Shown one piece after another: positions 24,196 through 33,495 of a stretch of DNA of 64,000 bases. The DNA lies in assembly GCA_020444045.1 (NCBI GenBank), contig JAHLLS010000017.1:62001-126000 (forward strand), in the 5' to 3' direction. Below the pieces are notes generated by a model. It was not told the origin of the DNA. It saw only the letters and a list, made by a program, of their open reading frames with translations, and did no database searches. Numbering within the stretch: the first letter of the stretch is position 1; every line of letters begins with the position of its first letter. This DNA is from Deltaproteobacteria bacterium (GTDB taxonomy: Bacteria > Desulfobacterota > Desulfobacteria > Desulfobacterales > UBA5852). Both the position numbers and the translations under genes were made by a program.

Positions 24196-27100
24196 TCATG
24201 TTGTTAGACGATGCCTGCGAGCAAAAGCTTTGGCTTTTTCCAGATAAACATTCGCATCACATGCCTGAAAAATGGCAATGCATCGTTCAGCGGACACCCT
24301 CGCGGGCGATATTTTCCTCTGAGTGGCATAGAGTTGGGCCAAATCAAAATGAATCTGTCCGGCAATCCCCATGGCCCCCATGGATTCGGCCATCATCGCT
24401 GCTTCTTTAAAATTTTTCTCCGCCTTGCGGGCGGCAAAAGGACGGTGGCGAATTAAAAACGGCAAATTTTTCGCGATTAAACTGAGCGGCACGCCCCCCG
24501 GTTGCAACACCATCTGGCAATACACCTTGCCCAGCAGATATTGAAACGTCATCAAGTGGTACCGTTTCCCTTTACGCCTGAAAATCGCCATCCGTTCAAG
24601 GATCGTATGGACGCCGGCGCGGAGATTTCCCCTGGCCAGCATGACCATGCCGGCCAGGGCCTGCGCGGCGGTACCCAAATAGTCGTAGCCGTATGTTTCC
24701 GTATACTTCAGAATATCATGCAGGATTTTTTCGGCTTCGTCCACCTGGTCATTGGAAAGATGGGTGTAAGCCAGAAGAAATTTGGAATTGAAGGAATGCA
24801 CCATTTCCGCCGACGAGGCGACGGCCATGTTGCAGTATTCGATACTCTGGTTAAAATCACCGGATGCAAAACGCCCCATGGCACAAACCAGATAGCCGTC
24901 CGACGTACTGCGAATATCAGCGCCTTTTTCACCGTGGGCTAAAAGCATCTCTCCCATTATTTGGCATTGGCGCCCGTCCCCGCGAAACCAGTGCGCAATA
25001 CCCAGCCCGGTCAGGATAATCCGGATCAGTTCCTGGTCCATTTCCAAATGCGGCAGCAGCGCTTCGGCCCGCCTTCCGTAAGCCACCGCGCTATCCAGGC
25101 GTCCCATATCCGTGCATGTCCACACGAGGCAGCCACAGGCATAGGCCATGACTTTGCGGTTGTCTGCCGATTGGCCAATGCGAAGTGCTTCGGTAAGGTA
25201 GTCATGGGACTCCTGGAGGGCTTCGCGCCTTTGCAGGGCCCATCCCATACAACACCCATACATTCCCTGCAAAAAGGCGTTCTCAAGCGTTGCCGCCGCT
25301 TCTTCATGTCGTTTCAGGAGCGTGACCATCTCGTTGAAAATACCCCGGACATTGAAAACGAAAAACCATTCGATGAGGACATTCACCAGCAAGACGGTGC
25401 GCTGACTGGAACGATCCGGTTGGTCGTGCAGCAGTTCGTAGGCGTTTTGATAGTACTGATGGGCTTCGTCCAAGGCATAGCGCTGCTTACTTTTCCGACC
25501 GGATTTCATCAGGTAGTCGACAGCCTTGAAAACCGACTGGCCGACCGAATAATGAAAGGCCAGTGCTTCATAAAACCCACGCAACCGTGAGTGAAACAAT
25601 CGTTCCATGGCAACGGCGATCCGCTCATGGATGGCACGGCGGTCCCTGATGAGGATGCCGTTGTAGACCACTTCCTGGACCACGGCATGCTTGAAGAAAT
25701 ACTTAACCTCGTTCGACGGGTCTTTCTTGCGGATCATGTCCAGCGTTTCGAGGACATGCAGAGCGGCATCAAGCCGGCTGCCGAAAGCGGTAATTTGCTT
25801 GAGAATGGCGTAATCGAACACGCGGCCAATGACGGAGGCTTCCTGCAGCACGCGCTTGGTATCCGCCTGCAAATGATCCAGCCGGCCTGACACCACACCA
25901 TGGACGGTCGAGGAAACACCCGAGATATCGACCGGCCCCTGCATCACCCATTGCCCGCCATCCATCCGTAATACGTTGCGGTCGATCAGGACGTTGATCA
26001 TCTCTTCCAGGTAAAACGGATTTCCCTCGATTTTCGCCTCAATGAAACGAATGAGCTCCTCCGGAATCGATGACATCCCGAGAATTGATTTCACCAATTC
26101 GATGGTATCCTGCGGAGAGAGATCCTTAAGCTCGATGTCGATCACCGCATGCGAGGGGTGCTTGTGGTCCTCATCACCATAAAGCGAAAAAGTTTTGCGA
26201 TAGGTACAGACTAAAAGCAGGGGCGACTTCTGATCCCCGGCAATGGACCGTAACAACGCCACCGAAGAGGGATCCGCCCAATGAAGATCTTCGATGCAGA
26301 TCACCGCCGGTCCACTGCGCGCAAGCCCCTCAAGGAGATCACGGACAGCCTCCTTTAACCGCGCGCGCCAAAATTCAGGACTTATGTCACCCAGTTCGGG
26401 GTAGTGGAGGCCAAAGAGGCTGCCAATATAGGGAAGCTGTTCTATGGTCGGACTTAACAGCGGTGATAGGGTCGATTCAATTTTTTCACGGACAACCTCA
26501 GGACCATCCCCTTCCTCGACATGGCAGGCCAAACTCAACAAGTCAATCAGGGGGGCATAGGGGGTATTGCGCGCGTAGGGGTAGGCGTGCCCCTCGTGCC
26601 AGGCAATAGTGGCCGCGTCGAGAGATGCTTTGAATTCCTCCAGCAGACGGCTCTTCCCCGTACCGGCCGCACCGGTAATGCATACCACAGCCCCCCGCCC
26701 CTGGCGGACGCGGGCAACAGCCTTCTCCAATCGATCCATTTCACCCTGACGACCGATCATCTTACCCCGTCGTCCGAAAGAACGGTGCACTTTGTGCGGT
26801 TGTTCCCGGGAAGTCAGCACGCGATAGATGGCAAGCGGCGCAGATTTCCCCTTCACGGTAACCGGGTCGAGCGCTTCGAACCGGAACCAGCCCTGACAGT
26901 GCTGAAAGGTATCCGGTCCCACAAGGATGTCTCCCTTGCGGCCCAACCCACTCAATCGTGCGGCCAGATTGACCGCGTCACCGGAAATACCATGGATGCC
27001 TTGGTCAACGTCCAGTTGCCCCAAAACCACCAGGCCGGTATTGACGCCGGTATGCATGACCAGCGGTTTCCCGATACGCGCTTGATAGGTCGAATTCAGT

Positions 27101-27615
27101 CCGGTCACGAGCCGGTGGATTTCACGCGCGGCCCGGACCGCCCGGATAGGATCGTCTTCAGAGGTGCGTGATGCACCAAAAACCGCCATAATGGCGTCCC
27201 CAACAAATTTTTCGATAAACCCCTCGTAGCGCCTTACGACTTTGACGATCTCACCAAAAACAACTGCCAGAATTTCCTTGACGTCTTCCGGATCGAGACG
27301 CTCGGACATGGCCGTGTAGCCACACAGGTCGGTGAAAAGAATGGTAACGTATTTTCGTTCTCCGGATAGTGGTTTCTCGATGATGGCGATACTATCTTGA
27401 GACGGAAGTGGGGGGGGTAGCGAAGGATTTGCCGGCAATGGCGGACGTTTGTTGTCCGTAACGGCATAGAGATGCTGGCCGCATGACTTGCAGAACCGAC
27501 TTCCTGGTCGATTGTCCTGACCGCATCGGCCACAGGATTGTTTCAGGACGGTTCCGCAGGCATTGCAGTACGTCGCATCCGATTCATTGGCACAGTCACA
27601 TTGCCGGCATTTCAT
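24196..27615 (-). CDS. class III adenylate cyclase fused to zinc ribbons, AAA ATPase and TPR region
   Basis: About 1139 residues. Two zinc ribbons come first ('CRQCDCANESDATYCNACG' and 'CGRCGQDNRPGSRFCKSCG'). The cyclase domain (~90-265) has both metal aspartates ('ILFTDLCGYTAM', 'KFVGDAIMAVFGA'), the adenine-selecting Lys (in EKFVGD) and Asp ('GISGDAVNLAARL'), and the transition-state Asn and Arg in the same segment, so catalysis is plausible. Next is an AAA/NACHT-like ATPase with Walker A 'GAAGTGKSRLLEEF' and Walker B 'VICIEDLHWADPSSV', then a helical TPR-like C-terminal half. This is the layout of large signal-integrating cyclases of soil and aquatic bacteria. ATG 27615 is chosen because the upstream extension to 27714 is a hydrophobic stretch unlike the family. 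It stands alone. Confidence 0.85.
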   Translation of the reverse strand: MKCRQCDCANESDATYCNACGTVLKQSCGRCGQDNRPGSRFCKSCGQHLYAVTDNKRPPLPANPSLPPPLPSQDSIAIIEKPLSGERKYVTILFTDLCGYTAMSERLDPEDVKEILAVVFGEIVKVVRRYEGFIEKFVGDAIMAVFGASRTSEDDPIRAVRAAREIHRLVTGLNSTYQARIGKPLVMHTGVNTGLVVLGQLDVDQGIHGISGDAVNLAARLSGLGRKGDILVGPDTFQHCQGWFRFEALDPVTVKGKSAPLAIYRVLTSREQPHKVHRSFGRRGKMIGRQGEMDRLEKAVARVRQGRGAVVCITGAAGTGKSRLLEEFKASLDAATIAWHEGHAYPYARNTPYAPLIDLLSLACHVEEGDGPEVVREKIESTLSPLLSPTIEQLPYIGSLFGLHYPELGDISPEFWRARLKEAVRDLLEGLARSGPAVICIEDLHWADPSSVALLRSIAGDQKSPLLLVCTYRKTFSLYGDEDHKHPSHAVIDIELKDLSPQDTIELVKSILGMSSIPEELIRFIEAKIEGNPFYLEEMINVLIDRNVLRMDGGQWVMQGPVDISGVSSTVHGVVSGRLDHLQADTKRVLQEASVIGRVFDYAILKQITAFGSRLDAALHVLETLDMIRKKDPSNEVKYFFKHAVVQEVVYNGILIRDRRAIHERIAVAMERLFHSRLRGFYEALAFHYSVGQSVFKAVDYLMKSGRKSKQRYALDEAHQYYQNAYELLHDQPDRSSQRTVLLVNVLIEWFFVFNVRGIFNEMVTLLKRHEEAAATLENAFLQGMYGCCMGWALQRREALQESHDYLTEALRIGQSADNRKVMAYACGCLVWTCTDMGRLDSAVAYGRRAEALLPHLEMDQELIRIILTGLGIAHWFRGDGRQCQIMGEMLLAHGEKGADIRSTSDGYLVCAMGRFASGDFNQSIEYCNMAVASSAEMVHSFNSKFLLAYTHLSNDQVDEAEKILHDILKYTETYGYDYLGTAAQALAGMVMLARGNLRAGVHTILERMAIFRRKGKRYHLMTFQYLLGKVYCQMVLQPGGVPLSLIAKNLPFLIRHRPFAARKAEKNFKEAAMMAESMGAMGIAGQIHFDLAQLYATQRKISPARVSAERCIAIFQACDANVYLEKAKAFARRHRLTT

Positions 27616-28059
27616 GGCGTTGATCCAGGCCCTTGAAGGTATGAGCCGAATATAGAGCGTCAGGAATGCATACGCAATAGTGATTACTATCTCGAAAACG
27701 ATCGACTGTGTCAAACATGTCCGTCAACCAAGGCACCCGCTCGATCGATACACCCTTCGGTTCCCAACAATCACAGCCTTCGACGCAGCAAACGCATATC
27801 ACGCAATGAAAAAGAGCCTCCTATTTACAAGGGATCGTGGTATAGGTGTTCCAGGCTGTTTCTGACCGGAAGGCCAATCACCGCTGCAAAAACCACCGAA
27901 GCCCCCGATGGGCCTGTACCCTAACATGGTGACCGGTCGAACTTGGAACAGCGGCACCCACCCCATTCAGCGATCCCCCGGGAGGAACGTTTGTGATCGT
28001 GCCGCAAATTCGTTTTTTGGCGGAGTAAGATTCCCCCGCTGCAGCCCCGAGGAGGAAAA
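27616..28059. other. divergent intergenic region between cyclase and radical SAM genes
   Basis: This 444-base gap between divergent genes must hold both promoters. No open frame here has a ribosome site or protein-like composition. GAGGAGG at 28049-28055 is the ribosome site of the downstream radical SAM gene. No strong hairpin or repeat is seen. Confidence 0.4.
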
Positions 28060-29550
28060 ATGAAGATCATCCTGCTTTCCATGCCGGACGTGGCGCCGGT
28101 AATCATGCATGAGTCGGCATTTCATATGCCCAGTCTCGGGATTGCAAGCATCGGTGCCAACCTTGCCGATCGGCATGACGTTTATCTGATCGACCTGATC
28201 CGTAAGCGACGCCACATACGCCGCTATCTGACGCGAACACTGCTGAAAATAAAGCCGCAAGTGGTGGGGCTTTCCACCATGACATGGCAGTATGCCACCT
28301 GCCTCAAATTGATACGGCTCATCCGCAGCCTTCTGCCTGAAGTTAACATCGTATTAGGCGGCTACCATGCCACCCTCATGTACCAGGAAATTGCCGATGG
28401 TCCGGAAGCCGCGCAGATCGATTTCATGATCCGCGGGGAAGGCGAGGTGGCGTTTCAGTCCCTGGTGTCCGCTTTGGAAGGCGATAGCCGCCTTGAAAAG
28501 ATCAACGGCCTCTCCTTTAAAAAAAATGGGGCCTTCATTCACAATCCACCGGGAGAACTTCTCGATCTTTCCCGTCTGAAGCTTCCCATCCGTGATGAAC
28601 GGCGCCTGACCCGGGGTTACCACATCATGAATCACCACTGTGAGGTGATGGAGACCTCCAGGGGCTGCACCCGGAATTGCAATTTCTGCAGCATTCGACA
28701 CATGTACGGCCGTGCATTCCGCCCCTTCCCGATCGAACGCATTCTGGCCGACATCGATGACATCTACTACCGGCGCAAAGTCCGCTGGATATTTGTGTCG
28801 GACGACAACATGGTCATGGACCCCGATCGCGTGATCGCGTTGTGCGATGCCATTATAGCCCGGCGCTATCGTAAGTTGTATTTCGTTGTGCAAGCCGATT
28901 GCGTCACCATGGCACAAAACGAAACCATGGTTCGTAAGATGGCCCAAGCCGGGTTCAAGTCTGTATTTCTGGGGATTGAAAATGCGTCCCCCAAAAATCT
29001 CCGGACGGCACACAAAGGCAATATCCTGGAGCATTCCCGCAAAGCGGTGGCCCTTTGCCATCAGTATGGCATCATGGTGGTCGGCGGCATGATTTTCGGT
29101 TTCCCCGACGACAGCGAGGCAGAAATCATCGCCAATTACCAATTCCTTAAATCCACCGGTGCCGATACCGCCTATTGCCAGATACTGACGCCCTATCCCA
29201 AAACCGGCATCCGGCAGGAGCTCATGGATGAAGGCCTGGTGACCAACCCCCTTGACTACACGCGCTACAACGGCATGTGGGCGAATGTCAGGACGCATCA
29301 CCTGGGTGCGGAACGGTTGCACTATCTTTATTGGTATCACCGCTTGAAGGTGATGGGGTGGTGGGAACCTTCCGACCGCATCCGCCAGCAGGGTAAACTG
29401 TGGACATCCATCTGGCTTTACGTCTTTCGCCCGATAATGAAGATCGTCGTCGCCCGCTCACTGAAAAAATATGGCTGGAAAGGCCGCTACCAGAGAGAAA
29501 TCGCGCGTCTAGAGCAAATCAACCGTTTCGTCGATCTTGATCACGCCTGA
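28060..29550 (+). CDS. B12-binding-domain radical SAM protein
   Basis: A 496-residue enzyme. Residues 1-150 are a cobalamin-binding Rossmann domain ('PSLGIASIGANLAD', 'VVGLSTMTWQYATCLKLI', 'LGGYHATLMYQEI', 'DFMIRGEGEVAFQSLV'). The radical SAM core (~190-400) has the cluster motif 'SRGCTRNCNFCSIRHMYG' (CxxxCxxC), 'FVSDDNMVMD' and 'GGMIFGFPDDSEAEI'. The C-terminal ~100 residues are basic and aromatic, like the tail of HpnJ/HpnR-like and lipid- or cofactor-modifying members. The DxHxxG cobalamin-His motif is not evident, so the corrinoid may be bound base-off without His. The substrate is unknown. The gene is alone and convergent with the NiSOD gene 37 bases downstream. Confidence 0.85.
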   Translation: MKIILLSMPDVAPVIMHESAFHMPSLGIASIGANLADRHDVYLIDLIRKRRHIRRYLTRTLLKIKPQVVGLSTMTWQYATCLKLIRLIRSLLPEVNIVLGGYHATLMYQEIADGPEAAQIDFMIRGEGEVAFQSLVSALEGDSRLEKINGLSFKKNGAFIHNPPGELLDLSRLKLPIRDERRLTRGYHIMNHHCEVMETSRGCTRNCNFCSIRHMYGRAFRPFPIERILADIDDIYYRRKVRWIFVSDDNMVMDPDRVIALCDAIIARRYRKLYFVVQADCVTMAQNETMVRKMAQAGFKSVFLGIENASPKNLRTAHKGNILEHSRKAVALCHQYGIMVVGGMIFGFPDDSEAEIIANYQFLKSTGADTAYCQILTPYPKTGIRQELMDEGLVTNPLDYTRYNGMWANVRTHHLGAERLHYLYWYHRLKVMGWWEPSDRIRQQGKLWTSIWLYVFRPIMKIVVARSLKKYGWKGRYQREIARLEQINRFVDLDHA

Positions 29551-29587
29551 CCGATTGCCGAGAATAGGATGCCTTGCCGGCAGGTCT

Positions 29588-30043
29588 TTATTTGCCGTGG
29601 GCATGCCCGAAATAAAGCATCTCAAAAGACTCCAGCAGACGACGGAGCTCCTTGGCCTGTTGCAAATCGATGCTCTGTTTGCACTTCATGGCGACGACCA
29701 GCATTTTATGCAGCACCTCGAGCATGGCCGCGGTCTTCTCCTCACCGGGTTTGACGCGCTGGGTCATGAAATACTGACTGACAATGTGCTGGATCTTTTC
29801 CGCGTGGGCTTCTTTCGTGATCACCCATCGCACGAGCTGGTTGTTGTTGACAGGCGTTTCTGTTTCCAGTTGGGAAATTTGGGCCATGGCTTTTTCGATG
29901 GTCTGGATGTGTTCGGATATGGTCGCAACACGGGCTTCGTCGCCGTAAATACCGCAGGGTACTTCGCAGTGCGCGAAAAGCGTTCCTGGAAAGAGAATAG
30001 TCGATAGCGTTAAAACCACCCACAGATATTTCGTATGGGTCAT
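29588..30043 (-). CDS. sodN: nickel superoxide dismutase with Sec signal peptide
   Basis: Residues 1-24 are a Sec signal peptide ('MTHTKYLWVVLTLSTILFPG', then TLFA). The next residues are 'HCEVPCGIY', the nickel hook of NiSOD (H-C-x-x-P-C-x-x-Y), in which the free N-terminal amine, His1, Cys2 and Cys6 bind nickel. If signal peptidase cuts after 'LFA', His25 becomes residue 1 of the mature protein and the hook is ready without a dedicated propeptidase. The mature chain of 127 residues is a four-helix-bundle-like sequence ('TISEHIQTIEKAMAQISQLE', 'KIQHIVSQYFMTQRV', 'EKTAAMLEVLHKMLVVAMKC') close to the ~117 residues of Streptomyces NiSOD. AAAGGAGG precedes ATG 30043. No sodX-like gene is adjacent. 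Confidence 0.9.
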   Translation of the reverse strand: MTHTKYLWVVLTLSTILFPGTLFAHCEVPCGIYGDEARVATISEHIQTIEKAMAQISQLETETPVNNNQLVRWVITKEAHAEKIQHIVSQYFMTQRVKPGEEKTAAMLEVLHKMLVVAMKCKQSIDLQQAKELRRLLESFEMLYFGHAHGK

Positions 30044-30312
30044 GGTGTGCCTCCTTTGTCATGTGTTTTTTGTGCGAAGCGTATCTACCAAAATAGAAAA
30101 GTCGAGATTCTTCAAACCGATGCTTTTAAAAGGATAATCACCAGCCCGCCGGAAGCAAATCGGCTGCCATCGCTATCAAGCGAACCGCCATCAGCCCACG
30201 CATTAAATGACATCAAAGACGCTGCAATCAGACTTGGAAAAATAACGCTATTCTGATACGGAAGATGAAAATTTAAGCATCAACTGACAGCATTCAGGGG
30301 AGGAAGCGCGCA

Positions 30313-30660
30313 ATGTCGACGATTTTCAGTAAAATCATCAACAAGGAAATTCCATCGGATATGGTGTATCAGGATGAACACGTCACCGCCTTTCGCGATA
30401 TCGAACCCCAGGCGCCGGTCCATATCCTGATCGTTCCCAACAGGGAAATCGCCACCGTCAACGACATCCAGGAAGAAGACGAACAGTTGATCGGCAAAAT
30501 GTTCACCGCCGCCCGCAAGATCGCGGCCGAAGAAGGCATTGCCGCAGATGGATACCGCCTGTTGATCAACTGCAATAAACACGGCGGACAGGAAGTATTC
30601 CACCTGCACATGCACCTTTTCGGCGGTCGCCCGCTGGGCCCCATGCTACTGCATCGCTGA
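30313..30660 (+). CDS. HIT-family (HINT-like) nucleotide-binding hydrolase
   Basis: A 115-residue HIT protein of the HINT branch, expected to hydrolyse adenosine phosphoramidates or related nucleotides. The histidine triad is in '[18 protein letters not shown]' near residues 95-112; the N-terminal '[20 protein letters not shown]' and '[20 protein letters not shown]' are standard for the family. The length matches E. coli HinT (119). GGGGAGG about 9 bases before the ATG is the ribosome site. It is on its own between the NiSOD and a DUF3842 gene. Confidence 0.92.
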   Translation: MSTIFSKIINKEIPSDMVYQDEHVTAFRDIEPQAPVHILIVPNREIATVNDIQEEDEQLIGKMFTAARKIAAEEGIAADGYRLLINCNKHGGQEVFHLHMHLFGGRPLGPMLLHR

Positions 30661-30829
30661 GACGTCGCCCGATCGATGGAAGTCCCCGCCCCTGTCTGAA
30701 CCCATGTGTTTCCTTGGAGAGGCTACACGGGCCAGGGACACATCACATTCAATAAGATTTTCCCCGTTTGAGCGGTTGGTTATTTCTCGCCATCATCGCG
30801 GTAGTGATGCTTGAGTGGAAGGAGGACGT

Positions 30830-31291
30830 GTGTCTGCTCGAAAAATAATATGTGTCATCGATGGTCAGGGCGGCGGCATCGGGGCCACCCTGATCAAATA
30901 CATCCAATCGCGCTATCCCGGCCAATTGGAAATCCTGGCCCTTGGAACGAATGCCATTGCCACATCCCAGATGATGAAAGCCGGCGCCAACCGGGGCGCT
31001 TCCGGCGAAAATGCCATTTTTCGCACCGTTTCCCGATCGGATCTCATTGTCGGCCCCATTGCCATTACCTGGGCCAATGCCATGCTCGGCGAAGTTACCC
31101 CCCGCATGGCCGAAGCCGTCACCTCCAGCCGTGCGCCGAAAATTCTTCTGCCCCTTTCCCAGGAAGATATCACCCTGGTCTGCATCACGACGGAACCCCT
31201 GCCCCACATGGTCCAACAGGCGGTGGACGTGGCGATCAAACAGCAACTCCATATCAGTGGCAACCCCAACGATGTTCCCATGAAACATTAG
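30830..31291 (+). CDS. DUF3842 family protein
   Basis: A 153-residue protein with an N-terminal Rossmann-like glycine turn 'KIICVIDGQGGGIGATLIKY', then 'LEILALGTNAIATSQMMKAG' and 'DLIVGPIAITWANAMLGEV'. The pattern is that of DUF3842 proteins common in anaerobes (Firmicutes and Desulfobacterota); their function is unknown. The Gly-rich turn suggests nucleotide or cofactor binding. The longest frame begins with GTG 30815, but AAGGAGGA at 30819-30826 lies inside it and fits GTG 30830. The nitrilase-family gene follows 54 bases later. Confidence 0.75.
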   Translation: MSARKIICVIDGQGGGIGATLIKYIQSRYPGQLEILALGTNAIATSQMMKAGANRGASGENAIFRTVSRSDLIVGPIAITWANAMLGEVTPRMAEAVTSSRAPKILLPLSQEDITLVCITTEPLPHMVQQAVDVAIKQQLHISGNPNDVPMKH

Positions 31292-31345
31292 GAAAACAGA
31301 AAAACCAACGCAGGCCGCTATCAGTGCACAAGAAAGCGTTTCACC

Positions 31346-32119
31346 ATGAAAGTCACCGTTTGCGAGTTATCGGAAGGCTGGGCCGAATCCGAAGAAAAAT
31401 GGACCGCGACCGTAAGCGCGATCCAACGTCAACATAGCGATTTGGTGTTGCTGCCTGAAATGCCCTTTTACCGGTGGCTGGCCGGATCGCCTCAAGCTGA
31501 CCCCGCCCTCTGGCAATCTGCCGTTGCGGCACATGATCAGCGGATGGCGCGCCTGGATGAATTATCGACACCGATCGTAATCGGCTCCCGGCCCGTCATC
31601 GACCACAACCGTCGCCACAACCAGGCGTTTGTCTGGGAAGCAGCGTCAGGATATCAGCCCGCTCACACCAAATATTATCTGCCGGATGAAGCGGGTTTCT
31701 GGGAGGCTTCCTGGTACCGGCGCGGGGATGGCCGGTTTGATGTTGTCGAGGTAAACGGTGTAAGGATAGGCTTCCTCATCTGTACCGAACTATGGTTTTA
31801 TGCCCATGCACGCGCCTACGCGGCCCAGGGCATTCATATCCTGGTATGCCCGCGCGCCACACCGCACACGTCGGTTGATACCTGGGTTACGGGCGGTCGA
31901 ACCGCCGCTGTTGTCTCCGGCGCCTTCTGCCTGTCGTCCAATTTCAATGGCCCCCATGTCGATGACATGGCGTTTGGCGGCACCGGCTGGATCATTGAGC
32001 CGGAAGCCGGCCATGTTTTAGGCCTGACCTCGGATAAGCATCCTTTCCTGACCATCGACATCGATCTTTCATTGGCGGAGAACGCGAAGCAAACCTACCC
32101 CCGCTATGTGCCGGACTGA
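31346..32119 (+). CDS. carbon-nitrogen hydrolase (nitrilase superfamily amidase)
   Basis: A 257-residue cytoplasmic hydrolase with the Glu-Lys-Cys triad: Glu in 'LVLLPEMPFYRW' (~residue 38), Lys in 'AHTKYYLPDEAGFWEASWYR' (~109) and Cys in 'IGFLICTELWFYAHARAYAA' (~146). The spacing fits the superfamily. It is closer to the small predicted amidases than to aryl or aliphatic nitrilases; the substrate is unknown. It sits in a plus-strand run after DUF3842 and before a DUF4442 protein. A second member of the superfamily is at 57472-58446. Confidence 0.85.
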   Translation: MKVTVCELSEGWAESEEKWTATVSAIQRQHSDLVLLPEMPFYRWLAGSPQADPALWQSAVAAHDQRMARLDELSTPIVIGSRPVIDHNRRHNQAFVWEAASGYQPAHTKYYLPDEAGFWEASWYRRGDGRFDVVEVNGVRIGFLICTELWFYAHARAYAAQGIHILVCPRATPHTSVDTWVTGGRTAAVVSGAFCLSSNFNGPHVDDMAFGGTGWIIEPEAGHVLGLTSDKHPFLTIDIDLSLAENAKQTYPRYVPD

Positions 32120-32241
32120 TCGCCGTTTGACCAATGAAGCAATCCCTTTGCGGAGTTCCGAGGACGCTTTACCATGAAACTTATCAGCAATGCCTGCCGC
32201 ACTGAGGGCGTATGGATCACATCCCAACAGAGGGCGGACGG

Positions 32242-32712
32242 ATGACCCCACGTTTGTTCAAGATGCTGCTCAACTGTTATCCGCCCTATCTCGGCGCCGG
32301 CATCCGGGTGCGCCATGTCAGCCATGACTTCCGTGATCTTCGGGTCCAGATGAAGCTGCGCTTCTACAATCGCAATTATGTGGGAACCCATTTCGGTGGC
32401 AGCCTTTACGCCATGATCGATCCTTTTTATATGCTGATGCTGATGCAGGTGCTGGGACGCGGCTACACTGTGTGGGACAAGACGGCCACCATCGAATTCA
32501 GAAAGCCGGGTCGCGGCACAGTGAGTGCCCGGTTTCATTTGACAGATCAAATGCTCGTCGATATTCACGCCCATACCGCCCATGGCGATAAATATCTGCC
32601 CGAATTCAGGGTGGATATCACCGATATCGATGGCGATCTTGTAGCGCAGGGATTTAAAACAGTGTATATCCGACGCAAACACCTATCCAAAGACGCAGTC
32701 TCATGCGCGTAA
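32242..32712 (+). CDS. DUF4442 hotdog-fold protein (thioesterase-like)
   Basis: 156 residues of a single hotdog domain: 'MLLNCYPPYLGAGIRVRHVS', 'VGTHFGGSLYAMIDPFYMLM' (the HFGG(S/A) turn where acyl-CoA thioesterases bind substrate) and 'TVWDKTATIEFRKPGRGTVS'. DUF4442 members are thought to act on acyl thioesters, but few have been characterised. ATG 32242 has GAGGGCGG upstream and matches the usual family N-terminus better than ATG 32212. The stop overlaps the upstream part of the SIMPL-protein frame. Confidence 0.75.
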   Translation: MTPRLFKMLLNCYPPYLGAGIRVRHVSHDFRDLRVQMKLRFYNRNYVGTHFGGSLYAMIDPFYMLMLMQVLGRGYTVWDKTATIEFRKPGRGTVSARFHLTDQMLVDIHAHTAHGDKYLPEFRVDITDIDGDLVAQGFKTVYIRRKHLSKDAVSCA

Positions 32713-32729
32713 AACGAAAGGATTTCGCC

Positions 32730-33434
32730 ATGCTCAGGCATTTACTGACCAACCGGCTAATGATCGTGACGGCTTTTTTGGTGCTGTTTCCCTGTAGTGC
32801 CCATGCCGACGATGCAGCGTCCCCAACCACGGCTAACCTGGAAGTCATCGGTCGGGCCGCGATTCAGGTCACACCGGATGTCGCCCGAATCGCCTTTACC
32901 GTCGAAACCAATGCCCGTCAGGCATCCGAGGCCGTTTCCAGCAACGCCCAGAAAACCGAAACGCTTCTGACGGCGTTGCGCAAAATCATGGGACCGGAAG
33001 ACAAAGTTCAGACCACGCGTTTCAACCTGCAGCCGGTCTACGATAAAGACGACCGGCTGCGGCCGTCAGGTTACCGGGTAGGCAACCGCATAACCGTCGA
33101 CACGATGCAGATGGACAAAATTGGCGATTTAATCGATGCGGCCGCCGCCAGCAATGCCGGTCAAATCAGCAACCTGCAGTTCCGCAGCACCCAAGAGGCA
33201 GCCCACCGTCTGGAAGCGGCGGTCTTAGCCGTCGAGCAGGCCCGGTCCGACGCGGAGAAGCTGGCCCGCGCCGCCGTTGTCGTCCTTGGGCCGGTTCTGC
33301 GAATTCGCTATGCACCCCAGGGCGCCCCGGGCGTCTTTTTCGAAAAAGCGGCGATGGCCATGAGCCGCACCCCGATCGAAGTCGGCGATCTGACCATCGA
33401 GGCCGAAGTCAGCATGGTTTTCGAAATCAACTAA
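32730..33434 (+). CDS. SIMPL (DUF541) domain periplasmic protein
   Basis: A 234-residue exported protein. A Sec signal peptide is followed by cleavage near 'CSAHA'. The mature part is one SIMPL/DUF541 domain: 'LEVIGRAAIQVTPDVARIAF', 'VSSNAQKTETLLTALRKIMG', 'VQTTRFNLQPVYDKDDRL' and 'SGYRVGNRITVDTMQMDKIG', as in YggE and BP26, which form oligomeric periplasmic rings linked to oxidative-stress tolerance. AAAGGA 8 bases before ATG 32730 supports this start over ATG 32703. It is in the same orientation as the DUF4442 gene. Confidence 0.85.
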   Translation: MLRHLLTNRLMIVTAFLVLFPCSAHADDAASPTTANLEVIGRAAIQVTPDVARIAFTVETNARQASEAVSSNAQKTETLLTALRKIMGPEDKVQTTRFNLQPVYDKDDRLRPSGYRVGNRITVDTMQMDKIGDLIDAAAASNAGQISNLQFRSTQEAAHRLEAAVLAVEQARSDAEKLARAAVVVLGPVLRIRYAPQGAPGVFFEKAAMAMSRTPIEVGDLTIEAEVSMVFEIN

Positions 33435-33495
33435 CGTCATATCGAAACGCTACAAGCCTTTTGCAAATGACGTCATCGCAAAGGAGTGTTTCACC

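Noticed and set aside
28354..29340. Long minus-strand open frame (328 codons) opposite the radical SAM gene
   Set aside because: Antisense shadow without ribosome site; the plus-strand gene has all motifs.
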